Position numbers and translations under genes: made by a program. Shown here one piece after another: positions 14,386 through 23,971 of a stretch of DNA of 64,000 bases. A model generated the notes under the pieces. That model saw only the letters and a program-made list of their open reading frames with translations. It was not told where the DNA came from and ran no database searches. The stretch is from Desulfobacterales bacterium. GTDB taxonomy: Bacteria > Desulfobacterota > Desulfobacteria > Desulfobacterales > CAFBRK01. How positions within the stretch are numbered: position 1 is the first letter of the stretch; every line of letters begins with the position of its first letter. The stretch spans positions 1 to 64,000 of the forward strand of contig JAIPEL010000006.1 of the NCBI GenBank assembly GCA_021737185.1. Reading direction: 5' to 3'.

Positions 14386-15423
14386 CTATCGCAGCACGAA
14401 CCCTTCCTTTAGCGGATCGTCCGGGTCGATGAGAAACTCGTGCCGCCCGGTGATTTTGGCAGTGCCTTCCACCTGCGGAATCACGGCGTCGTATGGGCCG
14501 AAGCGGGTCGTTTCCAGCACGCGGCCGGTGAAACGGGTGCCGAGGATGCTCTCGACGACGATCGGCTCGTCTGTTCCGATGTCGTCTGCGGCGTGGTGGA
14601 TCGCCAGCCGGGCGCTGACCCCGGTGCCGGTGGGACAGCGGTCCACCTCGCCTTCGGCAAAGATGCACACGTTGCGGCTGTGGGCGTCCGGCGTCTTCGG
14701 CGGGCCGACGAAAATGGTCCCGTAAAGAAAGGAAAGGTCGGGCTCGAAGGGGTGCTCGATTTTCCGGGCGGCCATGACGGCTCTTTTGACGGCCATTCCC
14801 TTTTGGACGAGAGCGGCAAAATCCGAAGGCTCCGTGGTCAGTCCGATGCTCTCGGCGGAAACAAAGGCATAAAAGGCTCCTCCGAAGGCGATGTCGTAAT
14901 GCACCGCACCGATTCCCGGCACCTCGACGGTTTCGTTCTTCGCCAGGACGAACGATGGCACGTTTTGAAAATAGACGCTTTTGACCCGGCCGCCTTCCAC
15001 CCGCGCGTGGGCAATGACCCGGCCGGCCGGCGCATCGATGGTCAACGTGGTGACCGGCTCGACGGCGGCAACCGCCCCGGTTTCGACAACGGCCGTGGCG
15101 ATGCCGATGATGCCGTGGCCGCACATGGTGCTGTACCCCTCGTTGTGCAAAAACAGGACGCCGAAGTCCGCCCCTGCGGTGGTCGGCGGGGTGACGATGC
15201 ACCCGTACATGTCCGCATGACCCCTGGGCTCCCACATCAGGGCGGTGCGCAGATGATCGAGGCGGTCTTTCATGTACCGGCGCTTTTCCAGGATCGTCTC
15301 CCCGGGCAGGTCGGGCAGCCCGCCGGTGATCACCCGGAACGGCTCGCCCTCGGTGTGAAGGTCCAGGGTGGTGATGCGGGCCCAGTCGGCGGGCGGCGAC
15401 CAGGTTTTCAGTTTATCGAGCAT
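14386..15423 (-). CDS. Proline racemase family, trans-3-hydroxy-L-proline dehydratase-like
   Basis: 345 residues, full length for the family. The first catalytic motif MCGHG carries Cys101. The second motif reads DRCPTGTG (261-268), where racemases and 4-hydroxyproline epimerases have Cys at the Thr position (DRSPCG). Thr there is the established signature of trans-3-hydroxy-L-proline dehydratase, which gives delta1-pyrroline-2-carboxylate. The family assignment is firm; the dehydratase activity is inferred from that residue. The adjacent Ser-to-Cys change is unusual and leaves room for other activity. It lies downstream of a DadA-like dehydrogenase and a Liv importer on the same strand. A 3' fragment of a sister copy lies at 9314-9471. 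Confidence 0.8.
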   Translation of the reverse strand: MLDKLKTWSPPADWARITTLDLHTEGEPFRVITGGLPDLPGETILEKRRYMKDRLDHLRTALMWEPRGHADMYGCIVTPPTTAGADFGVLFLHNEGYSTMCGHGIIGIATAVVETGAVAAVEPVTTLTIDAPAGRVIAHARVEGGRVKSVYFQNVPSFVLAKNETVEVPGIGAVHYDIAFGGAFYAFVSAESIGLTTEPSDFAALVQKGMAVKRAVMAARKIEHPFEPDLSFLYGTIFVGPPKTPDAHSRNVCIFAEGEVDRCPTGTGVSARLAIHHAADDIGTDEPIVVESILGTRFTGRVLETTRFGPYDAVIPQVEGTAKITGRHEFLIDPDDPLKEGFVLR

Positions 15424-15523
15424 GAGCCGTTATCCTTCCTGTGTGAAATAGTGGATTGGTCAATTGGGAAACACCCGGACCGACGTCCCCTGAAATTTCT
15501 TCACCATTTGACGAATCAACAAG

Positions 15524-15682
15524 TTGATGAAATCGTAAAAAGTACCCGAAACCTTCGTCGGGCTTTATTCAATTTTCATAAGTATTAGAAAACACTGGAT
15601 TCCCGCTGCAGTTTATCCCGGACTTGATCCGGGGCGGGAATGACGGAAAAAAGAATATTCGGACTTTTTACGAAACCATCAA
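15524..15682. repeat. MITE-like element
   Basis: Left end TTGATGAAATCGTAAAAAGT and right end GGACTTTTTACGAAACCATC AA are imperfect inverted repeats. The core ACTGGATTCCCGCTGCAGTT, then a CCGGACTTGATCCGG stem and GGGAATGACGG, differs from the copy at 17098. Located between the dehydratase and dadA genes. No coding potential. Confidence 0.65.
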
Positions 15683-15694
15683 CCAGTAAGCCAA

Positions 15695-16948
15695 TCAACC
15701 AAACCGATCCAGTCGATACGGCGCCGGATCGACATGAGGCGGCTGTCCGGTAAGCAGCTCGGCCGCCAGCCGGCCGGTGGCCGGCGCCATGGAAATGCCG
15801 AGCATGTTGTGACCGGCGGCCAGCACGACGTTTTTGGCGCCGGGAAGCCGGTCGATGATCGGCACCCCGTCGAGGGTCATCGGCCGCCACCCGCACCATT
15901 GCTCCTCCACCCGGCCCAATTTTCGAAGCCGAAGATATCTCCCGGCGGCTGAAAACAGGGCGGCGATGCGAATCGGGTCGATCCGGTCGTCATAGCCGGC
16001 AAACTCCATCATGCCGCCCAGCCGAAAACCGCTCTTCCAGGGTGTGGCCACAGACCGGGTCTCTTCGAAAAAGCAGGGATGCTCGGGTGCCCCTTCTGTC
16101 CCCGACAAGGTGACCGAGTACCCCTTGCCCGGCTGGATGGGGATCCGGCGCCCGATGGCAGCGCAATGCAGCGGCGCCCAGGCGCCGCCGGCCACGACAA
16201 AGGCATCTGCCCGCACCTCCCCCCGGGAGGTGTTTGCCGCCTTCGCGCGCCCGCGTTCGGTACGAAAAGAATGCCAGGCAGTGTTTTCCAGAATCGAAAC
16301 ACCTTGCCGGGCCAGCACCCGCCGAAGCTCGGCCATGAGAGCATCGGGCCTCAGGTGTGCGGCGTTTTCGTCCATCCACGCCCCGACAACGCCCGGCGCG
16401 GCGGCCGGCTCGATCTCCCGCACCGTTCTTGCATCCAGGGGAACGCACCCCGGACCGAAGCGCTGCGTTTCCATCTCCACGGCGGCGTGGCGGGCAAAGG
16501 CCGCAGCATTGCGAAACAGGTGGATCGCTCCCTTTCGCTGCCAATCGCAGCCGATGTTCTCCGTTTGGATCAAGGCGTCGTAGGCTTCCACCGCCGTTCC
16601 GATCAAAGCGGCGACGGCCAGGGCGGACCGGCGCCGGCTTTTTTCGGTGCACCCGGCGGCAAAGCGACCCAGCCAGGAAAAAAGTGCGGGGTCGAAGCGG
16701 GGGCGGATGGCAAACGGTGCGTCCTTTTTCAGCATCCAGCGAAGGCCCAGGGCCAGGTTGTCGACAGTGTTGAGGGTCAGCACGTGGCTGGGCAGGATGA
16801 TGCCGCAGTTTCCCCAGGAGCTTCCTTGGCCGAAGCCGTTCCTTTCTACGATCGTGACCCGCCAGCCCGCCTGTGTCAGATGGTAGGCGGTCATCGCACC
16901 GATAACGCCGCCGCCGATCACGACGGCATGGAGGGAAAGGCGGTTCAA
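15695..16948 (-). CDS. DadA-like D-amino-acid/imino-acid dehydrogenase
   Basis: 417 residues if started at TTG 16948, directly before the FAD-binding strand. The track start adds about 50 residues of repeat-derived sequence. The N-terminal dinucleotide site is AVVIGGGVIGAMTAYHL with VTIVER ending the second strand, followed by SSWGNCGI typical of DadA. The C-terminal part has GWRPMTLDGVPIIDR and AAGHNMLGISMAPATG, the conserved FAD-closing region of the DAO family. It oxidises D-amino or cyclic imino acids and passes electrons to the quinone pool. Between a Liv importer and a hydroxyproline dehydratase-like gene, D-hydroxyproline or D-proline is a plausible substrate (inference). The TTG start is uncertain. 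Confidence 0.8.
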   Translation of the reverse strand: MNRLSLHAVVIGGGVIGAMTAYHLTQAGWRVTIVERNGFGQGSSWGNCGIILPSHVLTLNTVDNLALGLRWMLKKDAPFAIRPRFDPALFSWLGRFAAGCTEKSRRRSALAVAALIGTAVEAYDALIQTENIGCDWQRKGAIHLFRNAAAFARHAAVEMETQRFGPGCVPLDARTVREIEPAAAPGVVGAWMDENAAHLRPDALMAELRRVLARQGVSILENTAWHSFRTERGRAKAANTSRGEVRADAFVVAGGAWAPLHCAAIGRRIPIQPGKGYSVTLSGTEGAPEHPCFFEETRSVATPWKSGFRLGGMMEFAGYDDRIDPIRIAALFSAAGRYLRLRKLGRVEEQWCGWRPMTLDGVPIIDRLPGAKNVVLAAGHNMLGISMAPATGRLAAELLTGQPPHVDPAPYRLDRFG

Positions 16949-17097
16949 GGGAGGACCTTTTTTACGATCGACACTTCTGATGCGGGGACCGGGGTGCAGT
17001 AGACAAGCCCGAAATTCGAAACAAATCCGAAATTCAAAAGACCCAATGACAGAAACAAAACGTCGTCTGGTTTTTCCATCTCTTCCGCCACTCAACT

Positions 17098-17258
17098 ATG
17101 ATGAAATCGTAAAAAGTCCCCGAAGCGTCATGCCGGACCCCGGATCAGGTCCGGGGCAGGCTTTGATCCGCCATCCAGAACTTCTTGAAATTACTGGATT
17201 CCCGCTTTCGCGGGAATGACGGAAAAAGGGAAATTCGGACTTTTTACGAAACCATCAA
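17098..17258. repeat. MITE-like element, best-preserved copy
   Basis: About 160 bp with ends GATGAAATCGTAAAAAGTCC and, on the other strand, GATGGTTTCGTAAAAAGTCC. Inside are two stems: GACCCCGGATCAGGTCCGGG and ATTCCCGCTTTCGCGGGAAT. It sits inside an AT-rich GAAATTCGAAACAA-type repeat whose two halves flank it (about 17000-17060 and 17262-17330), which looks like an insertion into older repeat DNA. Confidence 0.7.
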
Positions 17259-17388
17259 CTATTGTTTTTGGAATTTTGGTCATTCGAAATTGTTTCGATA
17301 TTCGTGCTTCGGATTTCGAATTTATGTTCTCGTAAACACAGGCTCCGTCCTAAAAGGCGAATTCAGTATCGGCAAGCAGGAAATGACT

Positions 17389-18107
17389 TTATTCCCCCAG
17401 ATAGGCTTTTCGGATATCGGGGTTGTCCAGAAGGGTGGCGGCCTGGTCTTCCATGGAGATCGCACCGGTTTCCAGCACGTAGCCCCGCTGGGCGGTCTGT
17501 AGCGCCAGGTTGGCGTTTTGCTCCACCAGAAGGATCGTCGTGCCCTCCTTGTTGATCTCGGCGATGATATCGAAGATCTTCTGGACGATTTTCGGCGCCA
17601 GCCCCAGGGAGGGTTCGTCCATGAGCAGGAGCTTGGGTCGGCTCATCAAGGCCCGGGCAATGGCGAGCATCTGCTGTTCGCCGCCGGAAAGGGTCCCGCC
17701 CTGCTGGTTTCGCCGCTCTTTTAGAATCGGGAAAAACGAATAGGCCTGATCGATGTCCCTGTCGATGGCGGTTCTTTCCCGGCGGTAGAAGGCCCCCAGC
17801 TCCAGATTTTCCCGGACCGTCAGGCGGGGAAAGATCCGCCGGCCTTCCGGCACCTGGCACAACCCCAAGGGCGGAAGCGTTTCCGGCGGCGTGCCCTTGA
17901 TCGATGTTCCCCGGTAGAAGATGTCTCCCTTTTGAACCTGGACAATGCCGCAGATCGTCATCAAGGTGGTCGATTTGCCGGCGCCGTTGGCCCCGATCAT
18001 GGCGACGATCTCCCCAGGATAAACGGTCAGGGAGATCCCCTTCAGGGCCTTGATGCTGCCGTAGCTTGCGTGAACGTCCTGCAGTTCGAGCAGCGGTGCC
18101 GCCACGA

Positions 18108-18111
<4 letters not shown>
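17389..18111 (-). CDS. livF: Branched-chain amino-acid type ABC transporter ATPase LivF
   Basis: 240 residues, typical LivF length. Walker A GANGAGKST, signature LSGGEQQMLAIARAL, Walker B KLLLMDEPSLGLAP, H-loop region ILLVEQNANLAL. It overlaps livM by ATGA (18108-18111). Last transport gene of the fadR-livGKHMF operon, before the dadA-like gene. As cytoplasmic ATPase it would pair with LivG on the LivHM permease. LivF proteins serve importers for branched-chain amino acids, urea, short amides and hydrophobic compounds, so the substrate cannot be read from it; context points to proline-like or D-amino acids. Confidence 0.93.
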
Positions 18112-19317
<1,206 letters not shown>

Positions 19318-19346
<29 letters not shown>

Positions 19347-20229
19347 CCATGATGCCCGTCGGTTTGAAATAGAGCACCGCGATCATGATGATGAACGCAA
19401 AGACGTCCTTGTATTGCCCGGAGATGTAAGCCGCACCGAAGACCTCCACCATCCCGATGATCACCCCGCCCAGCATGGCCCCGGTGATGTTGCCGATGCC
19501 GCCGAGCACGGCTGCGGCAAACGCCTTGATACCGGGGACGAACCCCATGTCGTAGCGCACCGAGCCATAGTAGAAGCCGGTCATCATTCCGGCGCAGGCG
19601 GCCAGGCCCGCCCCGATGGCAAAGGTCAGGGCGATGATCCGGTTGCTGCTGATCGATACCAGCGAAGACATGATCTTGTCCTGGGCCGTGGCCCGCATGG
19701 CCATGCCGATCCGGGTCTTGAACACCAGGATGTTGAGCCCCACCAGCAGCACGGCGGTCATCCCCACGATGATGACCTGCAGGTAGCCGACGGAAATGGG
19801 GCCGATCTCGAATCCGCCGTGGGTCAGCTCGGAGGGGTACGGCTTGTCGAACACGCCCTGGGTGAGCATCAGCCCGTTGGACAGGAAGATCGACATCCCC
19901 AGGGCCGACACCAGCAGCGAGAGCCGGGAGGCGTACCGGAGCGGCTTGTAGGCCATCCGCTCCACGCCCATGGCCAGAAAGGCGGTATAGGCCATGGTCA
20001 GGACCCCGGCCCCGGCGATGCACAGAAACGGATGGGTTTCCAGGTATCCGGCGCCGGTCATGTAGGCAAGCAGGATGACGCCCATGTACCCGCCGGCGGC
20101 GAAAAACTCGCCATGGGCGAAGTTGATGAGCTGGATGACGCCGTAGACCATGGTGTAGCCCAGGGCGATCAGGGCGTAAACGCCCCCCAGGGTGATGCCG
20201 TTGATGAACTGCTGGATGAAGTATTCCAT
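19318..20229 (-). CDS. livH: ABC transporter permease LivH
   Basis: 303 residues from the ATG at 20229 (MEYFIQQFINGITLGGVYAL), the conserved start of LivH proteins; the track start adds 21 unrelated residues. Features: ALGYTMVYGVIQLINFAHGE in the first helices, the coupling loop RIGMAMRATAQDK (about 190-202), and AFAAAVLGGIGNITGAMLGG near the end. It forms the membrane channel with LivM. A stable stem-loop separates it from livK upstream, probably allowing more binding protein than permease to be made. Confidence 0.93.
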
Positions 20230-20275
20230 GTTGCCTGCGGTGTTTCGCCGTCGATCGGGTTCGCTGCAGAAAACA

Positions 20276-20313
20276 CCGGGCTGCCCGCGCACCGCTGCGC
20301 GGACAGCCCCCGG
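20276..20313 (-). terminator. livK-livH intercistronic stem-loop
   Basis: GGGCTGCCCGCGCA and TGCGCGGACAGCCC pair with one mismatch around a 4-nt CCGC loop, just after the livK stop. No long T-run follows on the minus strand, so it is more likely an attenuator or 3'-end stabiliser of livK mRNA than a full terminator. The second liv operon has an equivalent stem at 56783-56814. Confidence 0.6.
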
Positions 20314-20325
20314 TTCGAAAGTTGA

Positions 20326-21459
20326 TTAAAGCTTTCCTTTTGCCGGATCCCAGTACTTGACGTACTCGCCGTCTTTGATGACAAAGACGATGTAGTTGGA
20401 GCCGGAGTCTCCGTTGGGCCTGAACTTGACCATCTTGGAAGCCCCCTGGAAGTTCATATTCATGATCTCTGCTTTGATGTCCTCCGGGTCTGTGGAACCG
20501 GATTCTTTGATGGCCTTGAGCAGCACGGTGGCCGCATCGTAGGCGTAGGTGCCGTAGGCGCCGATCTCGCCGTATTTTGCGGAGAACTTCTTGGCGTACT
20601 TCTTGTACTCGGGGGTCGACTCGTCCACGTAGCCGAAGGTGACCATGACGCCTTCTGCGGCATCCTTGGCGACCTTGATGAAGTTCGGATGCATGTTGGC
20701 GTCCTGGGTCAGAATCTGGGCGTCGAGTCCCAGACGCTTGGCCTGGATGGTCATCAGGCTGCCGGTGGCGTGGTTCTGCATGCTCATGTAAAAGACGTCG
20801 GCGCCTTTGCTCTTGGCCTTGGTCAGCAGGGCGGAAAAGTCCTTGTCGCCCTGGTTGACGTGGTCGTGGCCGAGCACTTCGATGCCGGCCTTTTCACACT
20901 CTTTTTCGACGCCGTCGGCCAGCCCCTGGGAGTAGGTGGTCTTGTCATCCACGATGAAGATCGAGTCGGCATTCAGGGACTCTTTGATGAACTGGACGGC
21001 GACCTTCGACTGGTCGTCGTCCCGGCCGCACATCCGAAACATGTAGGGAAGGCCCCGCTCGGTGACCTGCTCGTTGGTGGACGCCGGGGTGATCATCGGG
21101 ATGTCTTCTTCGGCCAGGGTCTCTGAGGCCGGGATCGTGGAAGAGGAGCAGTAGGCGCCGATGACGCCGACCACTTCCAGGTTGAGCAGCTTGTTGGCGG
21201 CGGCCACCGCCTGCTTCGGGTCGCAGGCCGTGTCCTGAGGATAGAGTTCGATCTCGTCGAAGCCCGGGATGCCCCCTTCTTCTTCGAAGATCTCAATGGC
21301 CGTCAGGGTGCCGTTCTTGATGTCGTTTCCGTCGGCGGCATAGGGGCCGGTCAGGGGGCTCATGGAGCCGATCCTCAGCGTTTTGGTCGCCGCCGGGCTC
21401 ACGGCGAACGGCACCAGAATCAGTCCCAACACCAGCATGGTCAACAGTTGCTTTCTCAT
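20326..21459 (-). CDS. livK: Periplasmic substrate-binding protein LivK
   Basis: 377 residues from the ATG at 21459, which has GGAGGAAA upstream; the 615-residue track ORF runs through livG in another frame and is not real. Signal peptide about 1-23 (MLVLGLILVPFAVSPAA). The mature protein follows the Leu/Ile/Val-binding fold: IGSMSPLTGPYAADGNDIKN, CDPKQAVAAANKL, ITPASTNEQVTERG, FGYVDESTPEYKKYAKKF, YAYDAATVLLKAI. Its start overlaps the livG stop (ATGA). It delivers ligand to LivHM in the periplasm; specificity is not evident from sequence. Confidence 0.93.
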   Translation of the reverse strand: MRKQLLTMLVLGLILVPFAVSPAATKTLRIGSMSPLTGPYAADGNDIKNGTLTAIEIFEEEGGIPGFDEIELYPQDTACDPKQAVAAANKLLNLEVVGVIGAYCSSSTIPASETLAEEDIPMITPASTNEQVTERGLPYMFRMCGRDDDQSKVAVQFIKESLNADSIFIVDDKTTYSQGLADGVEKECEKAGIEVLGHDHVNQGDKDFSALLTKAKSKGADVFYMSMQNHATGSLMTIQAKRLGLDAQILTQDANMHPNFIKVAKDAAEGVMVTFGYVDESTPEYKKYAKKFSAKYGEIGAYGTYAYDAATVLLKAIKESGSTDPEDIKAEIMNMNFQGASKMVKFRPNGDSGSNYIVFVIKDGEYVKYWDPAKGKL

Positions 21460-22250
21460 TGATTTCCTCCTTGCGCATCGGTTTTTGGTTTTGCCGGTTG
21501 GCCCAGGTAGGCCTCGATCACCTTGGGATCCGACTGAATCTCCTCCGGCTTTCCCTCGGCGATTTTCACGCCGTGATCCACGCAAACGATTCGGTGGCAT
21601 ACCCCCATGATTACCTTCATGTCGTGCTCCACCAGCAGGACATCGATGCCGAGCTCCGATATCCGGCCGATGTCTTCGATCAGGTGCTGACTCTCGGCAG
21701 GGTTCATCCCGGCGGCCGGCTCGTCGAGCAGGAGCACCTTCGGCTTGGACGCCAGGGCCCGGGCGATTTCCAGGCGCCGCTGCAGTCCATAGGACAGGTT
21801 GGCGGCGACCGTGTCCGCATACCGGTCGACCCCCATGAACGCGAGGGCCTTGAACCCGTTTTCCCGGATCTCTTCTTCTTCGGCCTTCTGCCGTCCGGTT
21901 CTCAGTACCGCTCCGAACACCCCGACCCGGGAGCGGCAGTGAAGCGCCACCATGGCGTTTTCGATGGCGGTCATGTTGGAAAAAAGGCGGATGTTCTGGA
22001 ATGTCCGGGCGATGCCGAGGGAAAAAAGCTGGTGGGGCCGTTTGCCGAGCAGGCTTTGGTCTTCGAACAGGATATCGCCGGAGGAGCTCTGATACACTCC
22101 GGTGAGCACGTTGAACACCGTGGTTTTTCCGGCGCCGTTGGGCCCGATCAACCCCAGGATCTCTCCGGAACAAAGGGAGAAGCTCAATTCGGAAAGGGCG
22201 GTCAGACCGCCGAAACGCACCGTGATGTTCTGCAGTTGAAGGGTCGCCAT
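21456..22250 (-). CDS. livG: ABC transporter ATPase LivG
   Basis: 264 residues from the ATG at 22250 (MATLQLQNITVRFGGLTAL). Walker A GPNGAGKTT, the LivG-typical insertion region around IARTFQNIRLFSNMTAIENA, a signature motif LSYGLQRRLEIARAL, Walker B KVLLLDEPAAGMNP, and the H-loop VLLVEHDMKVIMG. First structural gene of the operon, only 4 nt after the FadR-type regulator gene, and overlapping livK. The signature LSYGLQ rather than LSGGQ is normal for this subfamily. Confidence 0.93.
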   Translation of the reverse strand: MATLQLQNITVRFGGLTALSELSFSLCSGEILGLIGPNGAGKTTVFNVLTGVYQSSSGDILFEDQSLLGKRPHQLFSLGIARTFQNIRLFSNMTAIENAMVALHCRSRVGVFGAVLRTGRQKAEEEEIRENGFKALAFMGVDRYADTVAANLSYGLQRRLEIARALASKPKVLLLDEPAAGMNPAESQHLIEDIGRISELGIDVLLVEHDMKVIMGVCHRIVCVDHGVKIAEGKPEEIQSDPKVIEAYLGQPAKPKTDAQGGNQ

Positions 22251-22254
22251 GGGT

Positions 22255-23019
22255 TCAGTCGGGTTTCGTTGCATTTTCTACGCGGTGGTGCTTCCCCTTT
22301 TTCATGTATTGATTGAACCGCCGGACATGGCTCTGGGCGATGGTTCGGGCTTCTTCCGGCTGCTTTGCCTCCACCGCATCGACGATGGCGTTCAGGTCCT
22401 GAAAGTTTTCCCGCATCTCCCGGGCTTCCATGGCCAGGTACCGCTCATAGTAGCGGTGGATGTTTTCATGGATCGTTTTCAACACCGAAACATAGACGGG
22501 GTTTTGGGAAATCCGGGCCAGGGTCAGGTGAAAGGTTTTGTCGGCCTTTAAAAAGTCTTCCACCGCGCCCCGGTCGGCATGTTTCCGGGCCTTTTCCACC
22601 AGATCCCTGAGTTTGGAAATGTCGGCTGCACCGGCTCTTTTGGCGGCGATGGCGGTGACATCTCCTTCCACCCCCTCCCGAAATTCGGCCAGATGATTCA
22701 GGGAAACCTTCTGGGACCGGATCAGAAGATCGAGACTCTCGGCCACCTGATCCGAGGAGACCGAACGGACCACCGCACCGCCGCCGACCCCGAGCTTGAT
22801 CTCGATCAGGCCCTTTTGCTCCAGGACCCGAAGGGCTTCGCGCAGGGTGCTTCGGCTCGTCTTGAGCAGGTCCTTGAGCTCACGCTCGGCCGGAAGCTTG
22901 TCGCCGGCCCGGAGGCGTCCGTCGATGATGGCATCCTGGATCTGCTCCACCACATCCTGAAAGATCCGGTTCTGGCGTGCGGCGCGAAACAGGGGCTGGG
23001 AATCGATATTGCTCTCCAT
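22255..23019 (-). CDS. FadR/GntR family transcriptional regulator
   Basis: 254 residues. N-terminal GntR winged helix (about 17-85): QDVVEQIQDAIIDGRLRAGD, then KLPAERELKDLLKTSRSTLR and EALRVLEQKGLIEIK. C-terminal FCD effector domain (about 105-235) with metal-binding-type His/Asp residues (FLKADKTFHLTLA, AQSHVRRF). Such regulators bind organic or amino-acid ligands and repress catabolic operons. It leads the fadR-livGKHMF set, 4 nt before livG, and a TGGTCAGACCA palindrome of the GntR/FCD operator type lies 75 bp upstream of its start. It therefore probably autoregulates the whole operon. Confidence 0.9.
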   Translation of the reverse strand: MESNIDSQPLFRAARQNRIFQDVVEQIQDAIIDGRLRAGDKLPAERELKDLLKTSRSTLREALRVLEQKGLIEIKLGVGGGAVVRSVSSDQVAESLDLLIRSQKVSLNHLAEFREGVEGDVTAIAAKRAGAADISKLRDLVEKARKHADRGAVEDFLKADKTFHLTLARISQNPVYVSVLKTIHENIHRYYERYLAMEAREMRENFQDLNAIVDAVEAKQPEEARTIAQSHVRRFNQYMKKGKHHRVENATKPD

Positions 23020-23093
23020 GTCGGTTCAGATCGATCCGATTTATCCTTCTCGATGCGGAAGCCGTGGTTTGGATGGCCTTACCAAGCCTACAA

Positions 23094-23108
23094 AATGGTC
23101 AGACCATT
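23094..23108. promoter_or_regulatory. FadR/GntR-type operator
   Basis: AATGGTCAGACCATT is a perfect 15-bp palindrome around a single centre base and fits the TNGTNNNACNA pattern bound by FCD-type GntR regulators. It lies upstream of the regulator gene at 22255-23019 and of the liv operon. It is the obvious candidate for autoregulation. Confidence 0.65.
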
Positions 23109-23164
23109 AAGGCGTTTTTACGATTCTGTCAAGAACAAATTGAGGCGGTTATAGATATTGAACA

Positions 23165-23270
23165 GGATTTATAGGGATTGTCAGAATTCCGTTCCGTTTC
23201 ATCTGGCCTGGTTTGTCGCTGGAGGAGCATCTTTCGCGATGCAAAGGCAGTTTGACAATCCCTATATGAT
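23165..23270. repeat. Small inverted-repeat element
   Basis: TATAGGGATTGTCA (23170-23183) and TGACAATCCCTATA (23253-23266) form a perfect 14-bp inverted repeat about 70 nt apart. The enclosed sequence has no coding frame. It may be a tiny MITE, or arms of a structured RNA. The remaining DNA up to 23460 shows only one hairpin-like GACCAGTGG segment (23310-23337). Confidence 0.5.
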
Positions 23271-23465
23271 AAAAAAACGTTGGTTCGATTGGATGCCGAA
23301 AACCGGTTACATGTGACCAGTGGCCATATATGACCACCCCGGTCCGCTTTTTCCGCCTTGCCTGTAGGTAATTGCAAAATCCGATATCACTGTAGAATCA
23401 GCGGTCTATGGGCAAATCGCCGGTCATGCGAATTGCGGCACGAATTTTGAGTGTTAGGTAACTGA

Positions 23466-23618
23466 AGAAAAGGGGGGCAGATAAAAGGCGATCGTGGACC
23501 CGGGCACAGGCACCCGGTCACCGTCGTCGATGGGTTTACCAAAACGGCAATCCACACGGTCCCTGAAACCATTGAACAAAACCTGAAGATCGGCTTTGCC
23601 GGAAAGTGGCTGCCATGA
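23466..23618 (+). pseudogene. 3' remnant of an unknown gene
   Basis: An open frame without a start codon reads VTVVDGFTKTAIHTVPETIE and then QNLKIGFAGKWLP, with a TGA overlapping the next gene start (CCATGA). The coding character is good for about 34 codons and absent upstream. Probably the end of a gene that was coupled to the monooxygenase-like gene before the repeats upstream replaced its 5' part. Confidence 0.3.
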
Positions 23619-23971
23619 TCGTCGTGCGGATAAACATGCTGGTTTTGCCCGAGAAGCAAAAAGAGCTGGAGCAAACGCTTTTGTCGTTGATGGCTTCCAT
23701 GCACAGAGAGGCGGGCTGCCTCGGCTATGCGCTCCTGTGCGATGTGAACGATGCAAGCCGGCTTTGCATGATCGAGGAGTGGGAAAGTCGCAAACAACTG
23801 GACCAGCACCTCCAATCGGACATGTTCGGTGTCCTGCTGGGAACCAAGAGTCTTTTGCGCCGGTCCCACGGCATTCATATTTACACCGTCCAGAAGGCCG
23901 AAGGGATGGACGCCGTTCTCGCCTCGCGCGGCAAAAGAGATGAGGGCGCGCGGAAGGAGGTCTCATCATGA
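23615..23971 (+). CDS. Antibiotic-biosynthesis-monooxygenase (ABM) domain protein
   Basis: 118 residues from ATG 23615; a GTG at 23606 would add three residues, and GGAAAG precedes it. The ferredoxin-like ABM fold is suggested by VVRINMLVLPEKQKELEQTL, REAGCLGYALLCDVNDASRL, CMIEEWESRKQLDQHLQSDM and a C-terminal strand IHIYTVQKAEG. ABM proteins are small dimeric oxygenases or stress/quinone-related enzymes; catalytic residues cannot be assigned. The stop overlaps the start of the radical SAM gene (ATGA at 23968-23971), so the two are translationally coupled. First gene of the unit leading to hflKC and ftsH. Confidence 0.7.
   Translation: MIVVRINMLVLPEKQKELEQTLLSLMASMHREAGCLGYALLCDVNDASRLCMIEEWESRKQLDQHLQSDMFGVLLGTKSLLRRSHGIHIYTVQKAEGMDAVLASRGKRDEGARKEVSS

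Noticed and set aside
2931-17210. CRISPR array suggested by recurring CCCGCTTTCGCGGG hairpins
   Set aside because: Copies are kilobases apart, embedded in larger elements with terminal repeats, without regular spacers or cas genes.
20326-22173. 615-codon ORF as a livG-livK fusion protein
   Set aside because: The first 240 codons are livG DNA read in a wrong frame; livK has its own ATG, ribosome site and signal peptide at 21459.
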